Both the position numbers and the translations under genes were made by a program. DNA of 64,000 bases from the NCBI GenBank assembly GCA_963789515.1, contig CAWBKW010000006.1:1-64000 (forward strand), read 5' to 3'. Below the pieces are notes generated by a model that was not told the origin of the DNA, ran no database searches, and was given only the letters and a program-made list of their open reading frames with translations. This document shows, piece after piece, positions 7,455 to 15,938 of the stretch (positions are counted from its first letter, which is position 1; the number at the start of each line of letters is the position of its first letter). The DNA comes from JBAXEO01 sp963789515. Its GTDB lineage: Bacteria; Actinomycetota; Coriobacteriia; Anaerosomatales; JAAXUF01.

Positions 7455-9290
7455 ATGCTGTACCTGTCCCAGATGCTGGGCAAGCCGGTGGTCGATGCAA
7501 CCGGCGAGAACATCGGCACCATCAACGACATCGCGATCGCGACGGGCGAGATCTTTCCCCGCGTCACCTCGCTCGCGTTCAAGGGGCCCGACAAGACCCC
7601 GTTCATGCTCTCGTGGCGTAAGTTCGTCGACAACTTCGACGGCGAGCGCATCTCCCTCAACGTCGCGGCATCCGACATCCGGTTCAGCTACCTCCAGCCC
7701 GACGAGGTCCTGCTCTCCCGCGACCTCATGAGCAAGCAGATCGTCGACACCCAGGGCATGAAGGTCGTGCGCGTCAACGACCTCAAGCTCTCGGAGTCGC
7801 GGAACCAGCTGCGGTTGCTCGGCGCCGAGGTCGGTGTGCGCGGACTCCTTCGCGGTATCTCTCCCGCGCTCGAGCATGGTGTCGCCGGCGTCGCGCACCT
7901 GTTCGGTGGAGAGCTCGAAGAGAACCTCATCGCGTGGAACTACATGGACCTGCTCGACCGCGACCTCTCCGAGGTCAAGCTTTCGGTGACGCACAAGCGC
8001 CTCCACGAACTCCATCCCGCCGATGTGGCCGACATCCTCGAGAAGCTCGCCCCCGCACAGCGCGCGCGCGTCTTCGACCATCTCGACAACGAACAGGCCG
8101 CCGACACGATCTCCGAGCTCGAAGACGACCTCCAGGCCGACGTCATCGACGACCTGTCCGAGCGGCGCGCATCAGACCTGCTGGCCGAGATGGACCCCGA
8201 CGACGCGGCCGACATCATCGGCGACCTGCCCTACGACAAAGCCGAGACGCTGCTTCGGTTGATGGGCGTCAAGGAGTCGAGCGTCATCCGCTCCCTGCTC
8301 GGCTACAAGGACAAGACCGCCGGCGGCATCATGACCCCCGAGGTTACGACCGTCGCCGAGGACCTCACCGTGCAACAGGTCATTGATCACATGCGGGCCG
8401 AGTCCACCGAGCACGAGAGCGTGTACTACATCTACGTGGTCGAGGGGGACCAGCGCCTGGTTGGGGCGGTTTCGTTGCGCGACCTCCTGCTCGCCTTGCC
8501 TGACACCCCGGTCTCCGAGCTTGCGGAGCGCGACCTGTTCGTCGCCCACGTCGACGACGACCAGGAGGAGGTCGCCGAGCAGATGAGCAAGTACGACCTG
8601 TTGGCGATCCCCGTCACGGACGAGAACGGGAAGTTGCTCGGTATCGTGACCGTCGACGACGCGCTCGACGTTCTTGAGGAGGAGGCCGACGAGGACCTCG
8701 CCCTGGCCACCGGTTCGGCTGGCGACTCCGGCGCCCCGTTGGGCTTGGCGCGCTGGTTCGTGAGACGCAACTGGTGGATCGTCGTGTGGGCCCTGTCCGC
8801 GGTCGCGGTGTACCTGCTCGCGCCCAAGCTCCCCCTTCTCGGCGACAGCGCGATGCTGCTGGTCCCGGCGCTCGTGCTGCTACCGATCATCCTGAGCATC
8901 GCCGAGGACACGACGCAGCGTGCGATCGGAGAGGTCATCGAGGAGCCCGAGGCCGATGAGCGCCTCGGCATCTGGTCGCAGCTCTGGCGAGCCGGCCTGC
9001 TGGGAGCGACAGTCGGGCTGCTCATCGGTTTGGTGGTGTTCGCTCTGGCTGAGGCGCTGTTCGGCAGCGCGTATCTCGCCGCCGGCTTCGCCGTTGCGAC
9101 GGGATTGACCATCGCGCTGGTGATGCTCGCCGGAGTGGTCATCAAGCAGATCGCGCGACGCCGGGTCGAGGCCGACCGAAGCATGTCGAGCACCTCACTG
9201 GCGGTCGGATTGATGGTGGTGTCGACGTTCGCCTACTTCGTGCTGGCGATCGCGGGCGGCATGATCCTCACCGTGGTTCCGGGGGCTTAG
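7455..9290 (+). CDS. mgtE: MgtE-family magnesium transporter with PRC-barrel N-terminus
   Basis: Protein of 611 residues. Order of domains: PRC-barrel-like region (~1-100), a linker repeating that fold, MgtE N-domain of acidic helical repeats (~175-285, 'LHPADVADILEKL', 'MDPDDAADIIGDLP'), paired CBS domains (~293-430, opening 'MTPEVTTV'), and a membrane domain with about five helices (~440-611). Canonical MgtE passes Mg2+ through the membrane domain and gates it through the N and CBS domains; the acidic clusters fit Mg sensing. The membrane domain is divergent from classical MgtE, and I do not see the usual pore motif, so transport is inferred. Shine-Dalgarno GGAGGGAG precedes the ATG. It is first in an M-box operon, 4 bp before the NRAMP-type gene. 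Confidence 0.87.
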   Translation: MLYLSQMLGKPVVDATGENIGTINDIAIATGEIFPRVTSLAFKGPDKTPFMLSWRKFVDNFDGERISLNVAASDIRFSYLQPDEVLLSRDLMSKQIVDTQGMKVVRVNDLKLSESRNQLRLLGAEVGVRGLLRGISPALEHGVAGVAHLFGGELEENLIAWNYMDLLDRDLSEVKLSVTHKRLHELHPADVADILEKLAPAQRARVFDHLDNEQAADTISELEDDLQADVIDDLSERRASDLLAEMDPDDAADIIGDLPYDKAETLLRLMGVKESSVIRSLLGYKDKTAGGIMTPEVTTVAEDLTVQQVIDHMRAESTEHESVYYIYVVEGDQRLVGAVSLRDLLLALPDTPVSELAERDLFVAHVDDDQEEVAEQMSKYDLLAIPVTDENGKLLGIVTVDDALDVLEEEADEDLALATGSAGDSGAPLGLARWFVRRNWWIVVWALSAVAVYLLAPKLPLLGDSAMLLVPALVLLPIILSIAEDTTQRAIGEVIEEPEADERLGIWSQLWRAGLLGATVGLLIGLVVFALAEALFGSAYLAAGFAVATGLTIALVMLAGVVIKQIARRRVEADRSMSSTSLAVGLMVVSTFAYFVLAIAGGMILTVVPGA

Positions 9291-9294
9291 GTTC

Positions 9295-10554
9295 GTGGCA
9301 CCCGCCACAGAGCAGAGGCGCAGCGGTCGCAAGTGGCGGTTCCTCCCGCTGCTTGCAGCGTTGGGTCCCGGCATCATCGCCGCATCGGCGGGCAACGACG
9401 CGGGTGGCATAGCGACCTACTCGCAGGCCGGTGCCAGCTACGGCTATGCGACCTTGTGGATGATTCTGGTCATGACCTTCTCACTCGTGATCGTGCAGGA
9501 GATGGCCGCGCGCATGGGGGCCGTGACCGGCAAGGGCTTTGCCGCGCTGATCCGGGAGCGCTTCGGGATTCGCCCGACGCTCTTCGCGATGGCCTGCCTG
9601 CTCACGTCCAACGCGGCCACGAGCGTCGCCGAGTTCGCCGGCATCGCCGCTTCCCTGCAGCTCTTCGGCGTCTCCAAGTTCATCTCGGTTCCTATCGCCG
9701 CCGTTGTCGTTTGGCTACTCGTGGTGCGCGGCACCTATCGCAACGTGGAGGTCATGCTCCTCGTCCTCTCCAGCGTGTTCCTCTCCTACGTGATCGCTGC
9801 CTTCATGGCCAAACCGGACTGGGGCCTCGTGCTCAAGGCCACGGTCGTGCCGACCTTCATACCCTCGGCGTCATTCATCCTCATCGTCATCGCCACCATC
9901 GGCACCACCATCGCGCCCTGGATGCAGTTCTTCGTGCAGAGCAACATCGTGGACAAGGGCGTCACCGCCAAAGACCTCGGCTACCAGCGCGTCGACGTGA
10001 TCGGCGGAGCGGTAGCGGCCAACTTCATCGCTTGGTTCATCATCGTGACGACCGGAACGGTCCTCTATCCGAGAGGGATCCCGGCCGCCAGTGCGCAGCA
10101 GGCCGCCTTGGCGCTCGCCCCGGTCGCCGGACAGTACGCCACAATCCTGTTCGCCATCGGCCTGTTCGGCGCTTCGCTGCTCGCGGCATTCGTTCTCCCG
10201 CTCACCGCCGCCTATGCGGTGACCGAGGCGTTCGGGCTCGAACGCGGAATCGACCGCACGTGGTCCGAGGCCCCGGTGTTCGTCGGCATCTACACCTTCG
10301 TGATCGTGTTCGGAGCGGTACTCGTGCTCATCCCCAACGCTCCGCTCATCACGATCATGGTCATGTCCCAGGCGGTCAACGGCGTGCTCTTGCCGTTCCT
10401 GCTCATCTTCATGATGATTATCGTCAACGACAGCAGGATCATGGGGCGCTACATCAACGGCCGCGCCTACAATGCAATCGGCTGGACGACCGTGGTCGTG
10501 GTCATCGGGTTGACGGTGGCGCTTCTCGGCTTCATGGCGGTGGGGGCAGCGTGA
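9295..10554 (+). CDS. NRAMP-related divalent metal (probably Mg2+) transporter
   Basis: NRAMP/SLC11-fold carrier of 419 residues with about eleven hydrophobic helices, starting at GTG 9295. The TM1 metal-binding signature, normally DPGN, is DAGG here (D35-G38, after 'GPGIIAASAGN'). The TM6 motif, normally MPH, is APW (207-209). Loss of the metal-binding Met and replacement of DPGN are the marks of the NRAMP-related Mg2+ transporter (NRMT) branch characterised from Eggerthella and clostridia. Genomic context agrees: the gene is four bases after mgtE under an M-box. I therefore infer Mg2+ rather than Mn2+/Fe2+ as substrate. The stop overlaps the next start as GTGA. Confidence 0.85.
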   Translation: MAPATEQRRSGRKWRFLPLLAALGPGIIAASAGNDAGGIATYSQAGASYGYATLWMILVMTFSLVIVQEMAARMGAVTGKGFAALIRERFGIRPTLFAMACLLTSNAATSVAEFAGIAASLQLFGVSKFISVPIAAVVVWLLVVRGTYRNVEVMLLVLSSVFLSYVIAAFMAKPDWGLVLKATVVPTFIPSASFILIVIATIGTTIAPWMQFFVQSNIVDKGVTAKDLGYQRVDVIGGAVAANFIAWFIIVTTGTVLYPRGIPAASAQQAALALAPVAGQYATILFAIGLFGASLLAAFVLPLTAAYAVTEAFGLERGIDRTWSEAPVFVGIYTFVIVFGAVLVLIPNAPLITIMVMSQAVNGVLLPFLLIFMMIIVNDSRIMGRYINGRAYNAIGWTTVVVVIGLTVALLGFMAVGAA

Positions 10555-11192
10555 CGGATCGAGACGATCAGTGGGACGGCACGCCGGAGGACGCGGCCGA
10601 GAAGGCCGTGGCCGCGGCGAAGCGGGCGGCGCGCGCCCGTGCACGTTCGGCGAGAGACTGCCTGGACCGTCCCGCCTGCAAAGAGGCCTCCGCCGACGCC
10701 GCGCTCAACCTGATAGGCCTGACGGAGCTGACCAACGTCGGAGTGGTCCTCGCGTACGCCGCGCTGCCGGCCGAGATCGACCCGCTGCAGGCCGTCTCGG
10801 CGTTGAGACGGCGGGGCGCCAGGATCGCCTATCCGCGCATAGAGTCCCCCGGCGTTCTCGGAGTACACATCGTCGACCACGAGCTCGACCTCGTCGCGGG
10901 TCCGTTCGGCCTCGCACAGCCTCGCACGCAGGCCCCACGCGCGAACCTGAACCTCATCGACGCGGTCCTCGTGCCGGGAGTGGCGTTCGACGTTCGCGGG
11001 ATGCGACTGGGCTACGGCGGTGGCTACTACGACCGGCTGCTGCCCTGCCTGCGACCCGACTGCCTGCGTATCGGCGTCGCCTTCGACGAGCAGATACTCG
11101 CCGAGATACCGGCCGAGGAGCACGACGAGATCGTCGACCTCATCGTGACCCAGACGCGCGTCATGCGCCCCGGGACCCGGCTCGGCTGCTGA
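10551..11192 (+). CDS. 5-formyltetrahydrofolate cyclo-ligase
   Basis: Enzyme of 213 residues that converts 5-formyl-THF to 5,10-methenyl-THF using ATP. Diagnostic features: a Lys/Arg/Ala-rich first helix, 'LAYAALPAEIDP' (~68-78), and the C-terminal active-site motif GYGGGYYD at 154-161, preceded by 'VPGVAFDVRGMRL'. The length is normal. The GTG start at 10551 shares GTGA with the stop of the transporter gene, so it is the third gene of the Mg operon; ATP/Mg2+ dependence of the enzyme is the only obvious link. The stop is followed by 44 bp and a convergent gene. Confidence 0.93.
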   Translation: MTDRDDQWDGTPEDAAEKAVAAAKRAARARARSARDCLDRPACKEASADAALNLIGLTELTNVGVVLAYAALPAEIDPLQAVSALRRRGARIAYPRIESPGVLGVHIVDHELDLVAGPFGLAQPRTQAPRANLNLIDAVLVPGVAFDVRGMRLGYGGGYYDRLLPCLRPDCLRIGVAFDEQILAEIPAEEHDEIVDLIVTQTRVMRPGTRLGC

Positions 11193-11236
11193 CGGCCGAG
11201 TGTCGCACCGCCTGACCGGCACCTGACAGCCGATGG

Positions 11237-12382
11237 CTACTTCGCTGCGGCCAGTTCATCGAGCGTCACGAACGTGAAGCCCTTCGAGCGCAAGTCCTCG
11301 ATGATGATGGGCAGCGCCTTGATCGTCTGACTCCGGTCGGCTCCCCCGTCATGCATGAGCACGATCTGGCCGGGCTTGGTCGATCTCACCGCGTTGCGGT
11401 AGAGCATGTGAGTCCCGGGTCTGGTCCAGTCGAGCGTGTCGATGTCCCACAGCGCGACCTTGACCTTCATCACCCGTGCCTGCTTGCGCACGGCGCCGTT
11501 CACCGCACCGTAGGGCGGGCGGAACCAGACAGGCCTCACGCCCGTCGCGGCCGCGACCCCGGAGACTCCCCCGGAGATCTCCTTTCGGATCCCCGCCGGT
11601 CCGAGTTTGGTGAGCTCCTTGTGGCTGAGCGAGTGACTTCCCACCACGTGGCCCTCCGCGGCGACCCGCCGAGCAAGCGCGGGCGCCTGCCGGGCCCGAC
11701 CGCCGAGCATGAAGAACGTCGCATGGATCCTGTGCTTCTTGAGGACCGCGAGGATCTTGTCGGTCTGACCCGGCCACGGCCCGTCGTCGAACGTCAGGGC
11801 GACGAGCTTGTCCCCCGGCGCGGCCGGACGGCGCACCACGACCATCTCGTCGCCGGTCGAGACGATGCTGCGCGACGTCTCGACGCCGGAGATCCTGCCC
11901 CTGGTGACGATCGCGACACCCGGTGCTCCGACCCGTCGAAGCCTGACGACCGGCCCGATCCCCTCCTCGACGATCTCGATCGGGAGCGCCTCCCGGCTCG
12001 TCGCCCGGCTCTCAGTCGTGTCGGCGCCGTTGCGGCTCACGACGACATCGCCATCGTGGAGGCGCTCACCTCCGTCGGCGGGCTCTCCGTTGAGCGTTGA
12101 CCGTCGCAGGTCCTCCGCCATCCGTGTTGATGACCTTGCCCTTGACCGAAAGAAGCGATCCTCGCTCGGACCGGAGGAGGTTCCTCTCCCTCAGGTCGAG
12201 CAGCGTGGCGCGGGCCGGGACCGTTCTCGGATTCCCGTCGATGGTGACCTGTATCGGCCACAGGACCGCCCATGCAGCGAGCGCGACTGACAGCGTGATA
12301 GCGACAACCGCGACGACGGCCCCGATCAGCCACGGCCGGGCCGAACGGTGCCGCTTCGCGTTGTCGTCTCGGAAGGTGCCAC
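11237..12382 (-). CDS. Membrane-anchored polysaccharide deacetylase, frameshifted
   Basis: The intact 294-residue C-terminal part is a NodB-type carbohydrate esterase 4 domain: TFDDGP with D112-D113, HSLSH with H163 and H167 (metal triad), 'RPPYG', 'DIDTLDW' and 'LMHDGG'. It would de-N-acetylate peptidoglycan or a related polymer outside the cell. The N-terminal part lies in other frames: a probable GTG start at 12382 (AAAGGAG upstream), then a membrane helix 'LIGAVVAVVAITL' and a small beta domain ending 'GKVINTDGGG'. That frame continues in-frame at 'TLNGEPADGGE' only if an extra base near 12100 is removed. A second indel near 12345 is needed to join the GTG to the helix. The two shifts compensate in length, giving ~381 residues. 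Confidence 0.8.
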
Positions 12383-12422
12383 AGCCGGTGCGAACTCCTT
12401 TGCCGGTGGGGAGGGCCGCCGA

Positions 12423-12908
12423 TCAGAGCGACACCCGTGCCACGCGACCTCCCGCCAGGTCGATCAGGTCGGTGCGGCGCACCTCCACCATCGAGGTCGG
12501 GGTGCCTGCCGCCGGGTACACGGTCTCGAAGCGCTCGAGCGAGTCATCGACGAACACAGGCAGCCCATCGGGCAGCGCGAAGGGCGACACGCCGCCGATC
12601 GCGAAGCCGGTGGCAGTCCGTACGGTGTCGGCGTCCGCGAAGTGCGCCTCGGTCCCCCCGAGCAGCGCGGCGATCGCCTCCGGGTCACCGCGCCGGTCTC
12701 CGGCGACCAATACGACGACCGGCTGGTCTCCCACCACGAACACGAGCGATTTCACGATCTGCCCCAACTCACAACCGGCGGCATCGGCTGCCTGCTGAGC
12801 GGTCTTGGTCGGCGTATCGAACTCGATGATCTGTTCGTTCAGCAGGTGCTCGGCGAGATAGGCTCGTACGCGTTCGGCGGATCCGGCCTTCTTGGGAGTG
12901 TCTGCCAT
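12423..12908 (-). CDS. YbaK/EbsC-type aminoacyl-tRNA deacylase
   Basis: Protein of 161 residues matching the YbaK/ProX editing-domain family. Visible motifs are 'IVKSLVFVV' with the family's essential Lys, 'GFAIGGVSPF' and a 'AAGTP' loop. Relatives hydrolyse mischarged tRNAs such as Cys-tRNA(Pro) or Ala-tRNA(Pro) in trans. The ATG at 12908 lies six bases after the stop of the GNAT gene on the same strand, so the two are probably co-transcribed. Which mischarged tRNA is edited cannot be said. Confidence 0.88.
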   Translation of the reverse strand: MADTPKKAGSAERVRAYLAEHLLNEQIIEFDTPTKTAQQAADAAGCELGQIVKSLVFVVGDQPVVVLVAGDRRGDPEAIAALLGGTEAHFADADTVRTATGFAIGGVSPFALPDGLPVFVDDSLERFETVYPAAGTPTSMVEVRRTDLIDLAGGRVARVSL

Positions 12909-12914
12909 AGCGAC

Positions 12915-13553
12915 CTACGGTCCTTTCGTCCAGGAGGCAGGAGCGCGGTTGGGCACGCGCATCGGGAATCTGAGTGACTCGAGAACCGCGTCGAGGTTGT
13001 CCTGCCAGAGCGTGAGCGACTTGAGGTCGAGACGCAGAAGCGGGTAGAGCGGGTCGGGGCGCTCGACGGTGAATCCGTTGCGCAGCAGGAACGCGGACCC
13101 AAGCATGGGCATCGCGTCTCGCTCGCCTATCCGCTCGGTATAGCCGAACGCCTCGACCCGGCGCTCGCCGCGCTGGACCAGGTCGTGGAGAGCAGCCCTG
13201 AGCAAGACCGTCCCCAGACCGCGGTGACGGGCGTCCGATGAGATGTGCAGACAGGCGATCAGCGGCACCGACGGATCCTCAGGCGCCGCTGCGAACGTGG
13301 CCGCCTGAGGGAAGAACCCGCTCGGCGCGTACTTCACGAATCCGAGCACCTCGTCGTCGTCGAAGGCCACTTGGCCGCACTCGCCCCACTCGTCGGTGAC
13401 CCTGCGGTACCACGCGCCCTGGAGATCGGAATCGCACACCGTCCCGCAGCGGCGCTCGCGCTCACCGGCGCTCTCCCAGAACGCACACTCTGAACACTCC
13501 ACGGGGAGCTGATCGGATGCGGTGAAGGTGAGTGGTCGGAGTCTTCGGGTCAT
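12915..13553 (-). CDS. GNAT-family acetyltransferase with Cys-rich N-terminus
   Basis: Protein of 212 residues. A CxxCxFWE motif near residues 20-26 and two further cysteines (C36 and C40 region) precede a GNAT core, whose acetyl-CoA motif reads 'DARHRGLGTVLL' and whose late motif is 'AFLLRNGFTV'. The cysteines could bind zinc or Fe-S. Such Cys-headed GNATs are common in anaerobes, but no target is known. It sits between the PRC-barrel gene (6-bp gap) and the YbaK gene (6-bp gap), all on the minus strand. Confidence 0.8.
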   Translation of the reverse strand: MTRRLRPLTFTASDQLPVECSECAFWESAGERERRCGTVCDSDLQGAWYRRVTDEWGECGQVAFDDDEVLGFVKYAPSGFFPQAATFAAAPEDPSVPLIACLHISSDARHRGLGTVLLRAALHDLVQRGERRVEAFGYTERIGERDAMPMLGSAFLLRNGFTVERPDPLYPLLRLDLKSLTLWQDNLDAVLESLRFPMRVPNRAPASWTKGP

Positions 13554-13559
13554 GGCCGC

Positions 13560-14303
13560 CTACTCGTCGTCATCGGGAAGGCGGGCGGCGTCGACGACCT
13601 TGTCGGTCATCGTCTTCAGGAAGCCGAGTGCTTTCTTCGTGTTCGGGCTCTTCGCAGCGGCTTTGACGGCGGTCGTGCCGTACGCCGCCGCGACCTTGGC
13701 CGCCCGTGATGCGGTCGCTGCCGCCTGCTCGGCGCCGACCTTCACCTGGGCCGCGCCCTTGCCTGCGGCCGCCGCTGCCCCGCCGTCGGTCTCGACCTGC
13801 AGCACCTCGTCGCTCACGACCACCGCGTCACCCTCGAAGCCGTGCACCAGGTCCGCCGAGAACGCACGGGTTCCCAGAGCGGTGTCCGCGGTCACGCCCG
13901 CCGAGAGTTCAAGTGAATCGAGGCGCCCGTCTGCCTCATCGAAGTGCGCGTCACGCACCTGTCCCAGGGGCGTGCCCGACTCGGCACGGACCGGCATGGC
14001 GAGCCACACGACGGTTCGCTCCCAGCTGATATCGAGCCGCTTGGCGGCGGCGCGATCCCACGCATGCCGGCCGTCGATCACGACGCGATCGTCGAAAATC
14101 TCAGCGCGGTCGAGAGCGACGTACCGATCGCTCCTACGGATCATCAGCAGAATGTCAGGGCGCTCGACGGTGAACCCGACGACGCGAGGCTCGCTCGGGT
14201 GGAAGAGCGTTTCGACCAAGCGTCCGACGCGCTTTCGGACACCTGTCTTCTTGTGCTTCTCGCCGTACACGGCGAGCCTGTCGACCTCGCGAAGCGAATG
14301 CAC
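13560..14303 (-). CDS. PRC-barrel domain protein
   Basis: Protein of 247 residues starting at GTG 14303 (GGGAGG upstream). Residues ~20-90 and ~95-165 look like two PRC-barrel-type beta modules ('VGRLVETLFHPSEPRVVGFTV', 'LGQVRDAHFDEADGRLDSLEL'). The last ~80 residues are Ala/Lys-rich and helical with no clear membrane segment. PRC barrels serve in RNA processing, photosystem assembly and as sensor folds; mgtE in this window also begins with one. The specific role is unknown. Confidence 0.75.
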   Translation of the reverse strand: MHSLREVDRLAVYGEKHKKTGVRKRVGRLVETLFHPSEPRVVGFTVERPDILLMIRRSDRYVALDRAEIFDDRVVIDGRHAWDRAAAKRLDISWERTVVWLAMPVRAESGTPLGQVRDAHFDEADGRLDSLELSAGVTADTALGTRAFSADLVHGFEGDAVVVSDEVLQVETDGGAAAAAGKGAAQVKVGAEQAAATASRAAKVAAAYGTTAVKAAAKSPNTKKALGFLKTMTDKVVDAARLPDDDE

Positions 14304-14310
14304 GTGCGCC

Positions 14311-14356
14311 TCCCAGTGAAAGAACCGGCCCCCCGGCGTGCCGGGAAGCCGGTTCT
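14311..14356 (-). terminator. Intrinsic terminator after the YtxH gene
   Basis: AGAACCGGC (14321-14329) pairs with GCCGGTTCT (14348-14356) around an inner GC hairpin; on the minus strand the stem is followed by TTCACT. It separates the YtxH gene from the PRC-barrel gene. Confidence 0.7.
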
Positions 14357-14381
14357 GAGCGTACCACGAGCGGTGCCCGGC

Positions 14382-14897
14382 CTAGACCTCCGGCGCGGGA
14401 GTCGAATCCGGCATCGGCGCATCGGCGACGGCGTCACCGGCGGCGTCAGCAGTTGATGCCGCCTTCTTGGCGACGTAGTCGAGTCCGCCTTGGGCCTTGC
14501 CGGACGCCGCCTCGACGCCGGACTTGGTGGCGTCAGCCGCCTTGTCGATGGAGGCGTGCACCGCGGGCGTCGTGTCCGCGATCTTGTCCTTCGCAGTGGA
14601 CGCTGACTTCGCGACCTGATCCTGCAGGCGGCCACGGGCCTCGTCGATCTTGCTGCGGAGCTGCTCGCCCTTCTCGGCGGCGGTCTGCTGTCCCGCAGCG
14701 ACTGCGTCAGTCACCTTGTCCTTGCTGGCGACGTAGAACTCCCCCGCCTCGCCCCAGTACTCGCCACTCTTCTCGGCGATGAGGTCGCGCGTCTCCTTGC
14801 CGGATCTCGGCGCGAACAGCAGCCCGAGTACGGCACCGATCAAGCCGCCCAGCAGGAACGCTGCGAACACCGATCCACCACGCCTGTCGTCGTACAT
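14382..14897 (-). CDS. YtxH domain-containing protein
   Basis: Protein of 171 residues from the ATG at 14897, chosen because AGGTG lies eight bases upstream and the family begins just before the hydrophobic segment. One N-terminal membrane helix ('VFAAFLLGGLIGAVLGLLF') runs into the YtxH signature 'APRSGKETR'. A long Ala/Lys/Asp-rich helical tail with repeated 'A..TK..A' periodicity follows, reminiscent of LEA-like or apolipoprotein-like repeats. YtxH-type proteins are linked to general stress in Firmicutes. A terminator follows. Confidence 0.85.
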   Translation of the reverse strand: MYDDRRGGSVFAAFLLGGLIGAVLGLLFAPRSGKETRDLIAEKSGEYWGEAGEFYVASKDKVTDAVAAGQQTAAEKGEQLRSKIDEARGRLQDQVAKSASTAKDKIADTTPAVHASIDKAADATKSGVEAASGKAQGGLDYVAKKAASTADAAGDAVADAPMPDSTPAPEV

Positions 14898-14987
14898 CCC
14901 AAAGCACCTCCGTCGTCGATGCGTCACCGCTCGATAGTCAGACCCGGACTCGTTGCGCCCGGGTTCCTGCCAGCTATGTATACCCGA

Positions 14988-15938
14988 TTACCGCCGAGAC
15001 AGCGCGGCCTCTATCAACCTTGATACCACATCTTGGAAAGTCATGTCCGCGGCCTCGGCCGCCATCGGCAGCAGCGAGGTCTCGGTCATTCCGGGCGAGG
15101 TGTTGCATTCGAGCACGTAGGGCACGCCCTCGGCATCGAGGACCAGGTCGACTCGGCTCACGTCGCGGCAGCCGAGCGCGATGTGCACCTCTCGGGCGAC
15201 ACGCGTCACCTCCTCGGCAACCTCGGGCGTGATGCGGGCGGGAGCGAAGAAGTCGGCGTCCCCCGGTGTGGTGCGCGCAGAGAAGTCGTAGAGCCCCGCC
15301 GTCGGCGGGACGATCTCGACTGCGGGCAGCACGAGGGTGTGCTGACCCTGGCCGAGCACGGAGACTGCGAGCTCGACGCCCTCGATCCACCGCTCCACGA
15401 GCGCCGAGGTGTCGAACGACAGCGCCGAAAGCAGCGCGTCGGCGAGGCCCTCGATCGAGTCGACGCGCCTCAGGCCCAGCGCCGATCCCTGGCGGCCCGG
15501 CTTGACCGCGACCGGAAAGCCCCCGACCGCTTCGCCCACGAGGTCGAGCGCGGTGGCCGCGCCCATCTCCTTGAACGCGTCGGATGTGAGGGTGACCCAG
15601 GCGGGGGTTGAAATGCCCTTCTCGGCGAGAAGGTGTTTGGTGACGGACTTGTCCCACGACAGCGCACAGGACACGACGCCAGGACCGGTGTAGGGGATGC
15701 CGAGGAACTCGAGCAGCTCCTGGATGGTGCCGTCCTCACCGTACTTGCCGTGCAGAGCGATGTAGGCGGCGTCCGGGCGCTCGCTTCGCAGCGTCGCCAC
15801 CAGGTCGGCGGTCACATCGAGGGGCAGCACGTAGTAGCCCGCCGAGGTGAGCGCATCGCACACTCTGCGGCCGCTCGCGAGCGAGACCTCGCGTTCGAGC
15901 GACCGCCCGCCCATCAGAACCGCGATCTTCTCTCTCAT
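14988..15938 (-). CDS. ddl: D-alanine--D-alanine ligase
   Basis: ATP-grasp ligase of 316 residues making D-Ala-D-Ala for peptidoglycan. Motifs: GGRSLEREVSL with catalytic Glu15 and Ser19, HGKYGEDG (63-70), an ATP-binding segment 'VKPGRQGSALG', and the metal-binding end 'YVLECNTSPGMTETSLLP' with Glu and Asn. The length is normal. The ATG at 15938 overlaps the aminotransferase stop (ATGA), so the two are translationally coupled and share the T-box leader upstream. The usual neighbours murF/ddl or alr are not seen here. Confidence 0.95.
   Translation of the reverse strand: MREKIAVLMGGRSLEREVSLASGRRVCDALTSAGYYVLPLDVTADLVATLRSERPDAAYIALHGKYGEDGTIQELLEFLGIPYTGPGVVSCALSWDKSVTKHLLAEKGISTPAWVTLTSDAFKEMGAATALDLVGEAVGGFPVAVKPGRQGSALGLRRVDSIEGLADALLSALSFDTSALVERWIEGVELAVSVLGQGQHTLVLPAVEIVPPTAGLYDFSARTTPGDADFFAPARITPEVAEEVTRVAREVHIALGCRDVSRVDLVLDAEGVPYVLECNTSPGMTETSLLPMAAEAADMTFQDVVSRLIEAALSRR

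Noticed and set aside
9333..10550. Coding continuing upstream of the cyclo-ligase in its frame
   Set aside because: This part overlaps the NRAMP-type gene completely; the GTG at 10551 with GTGA coupling is the real start.
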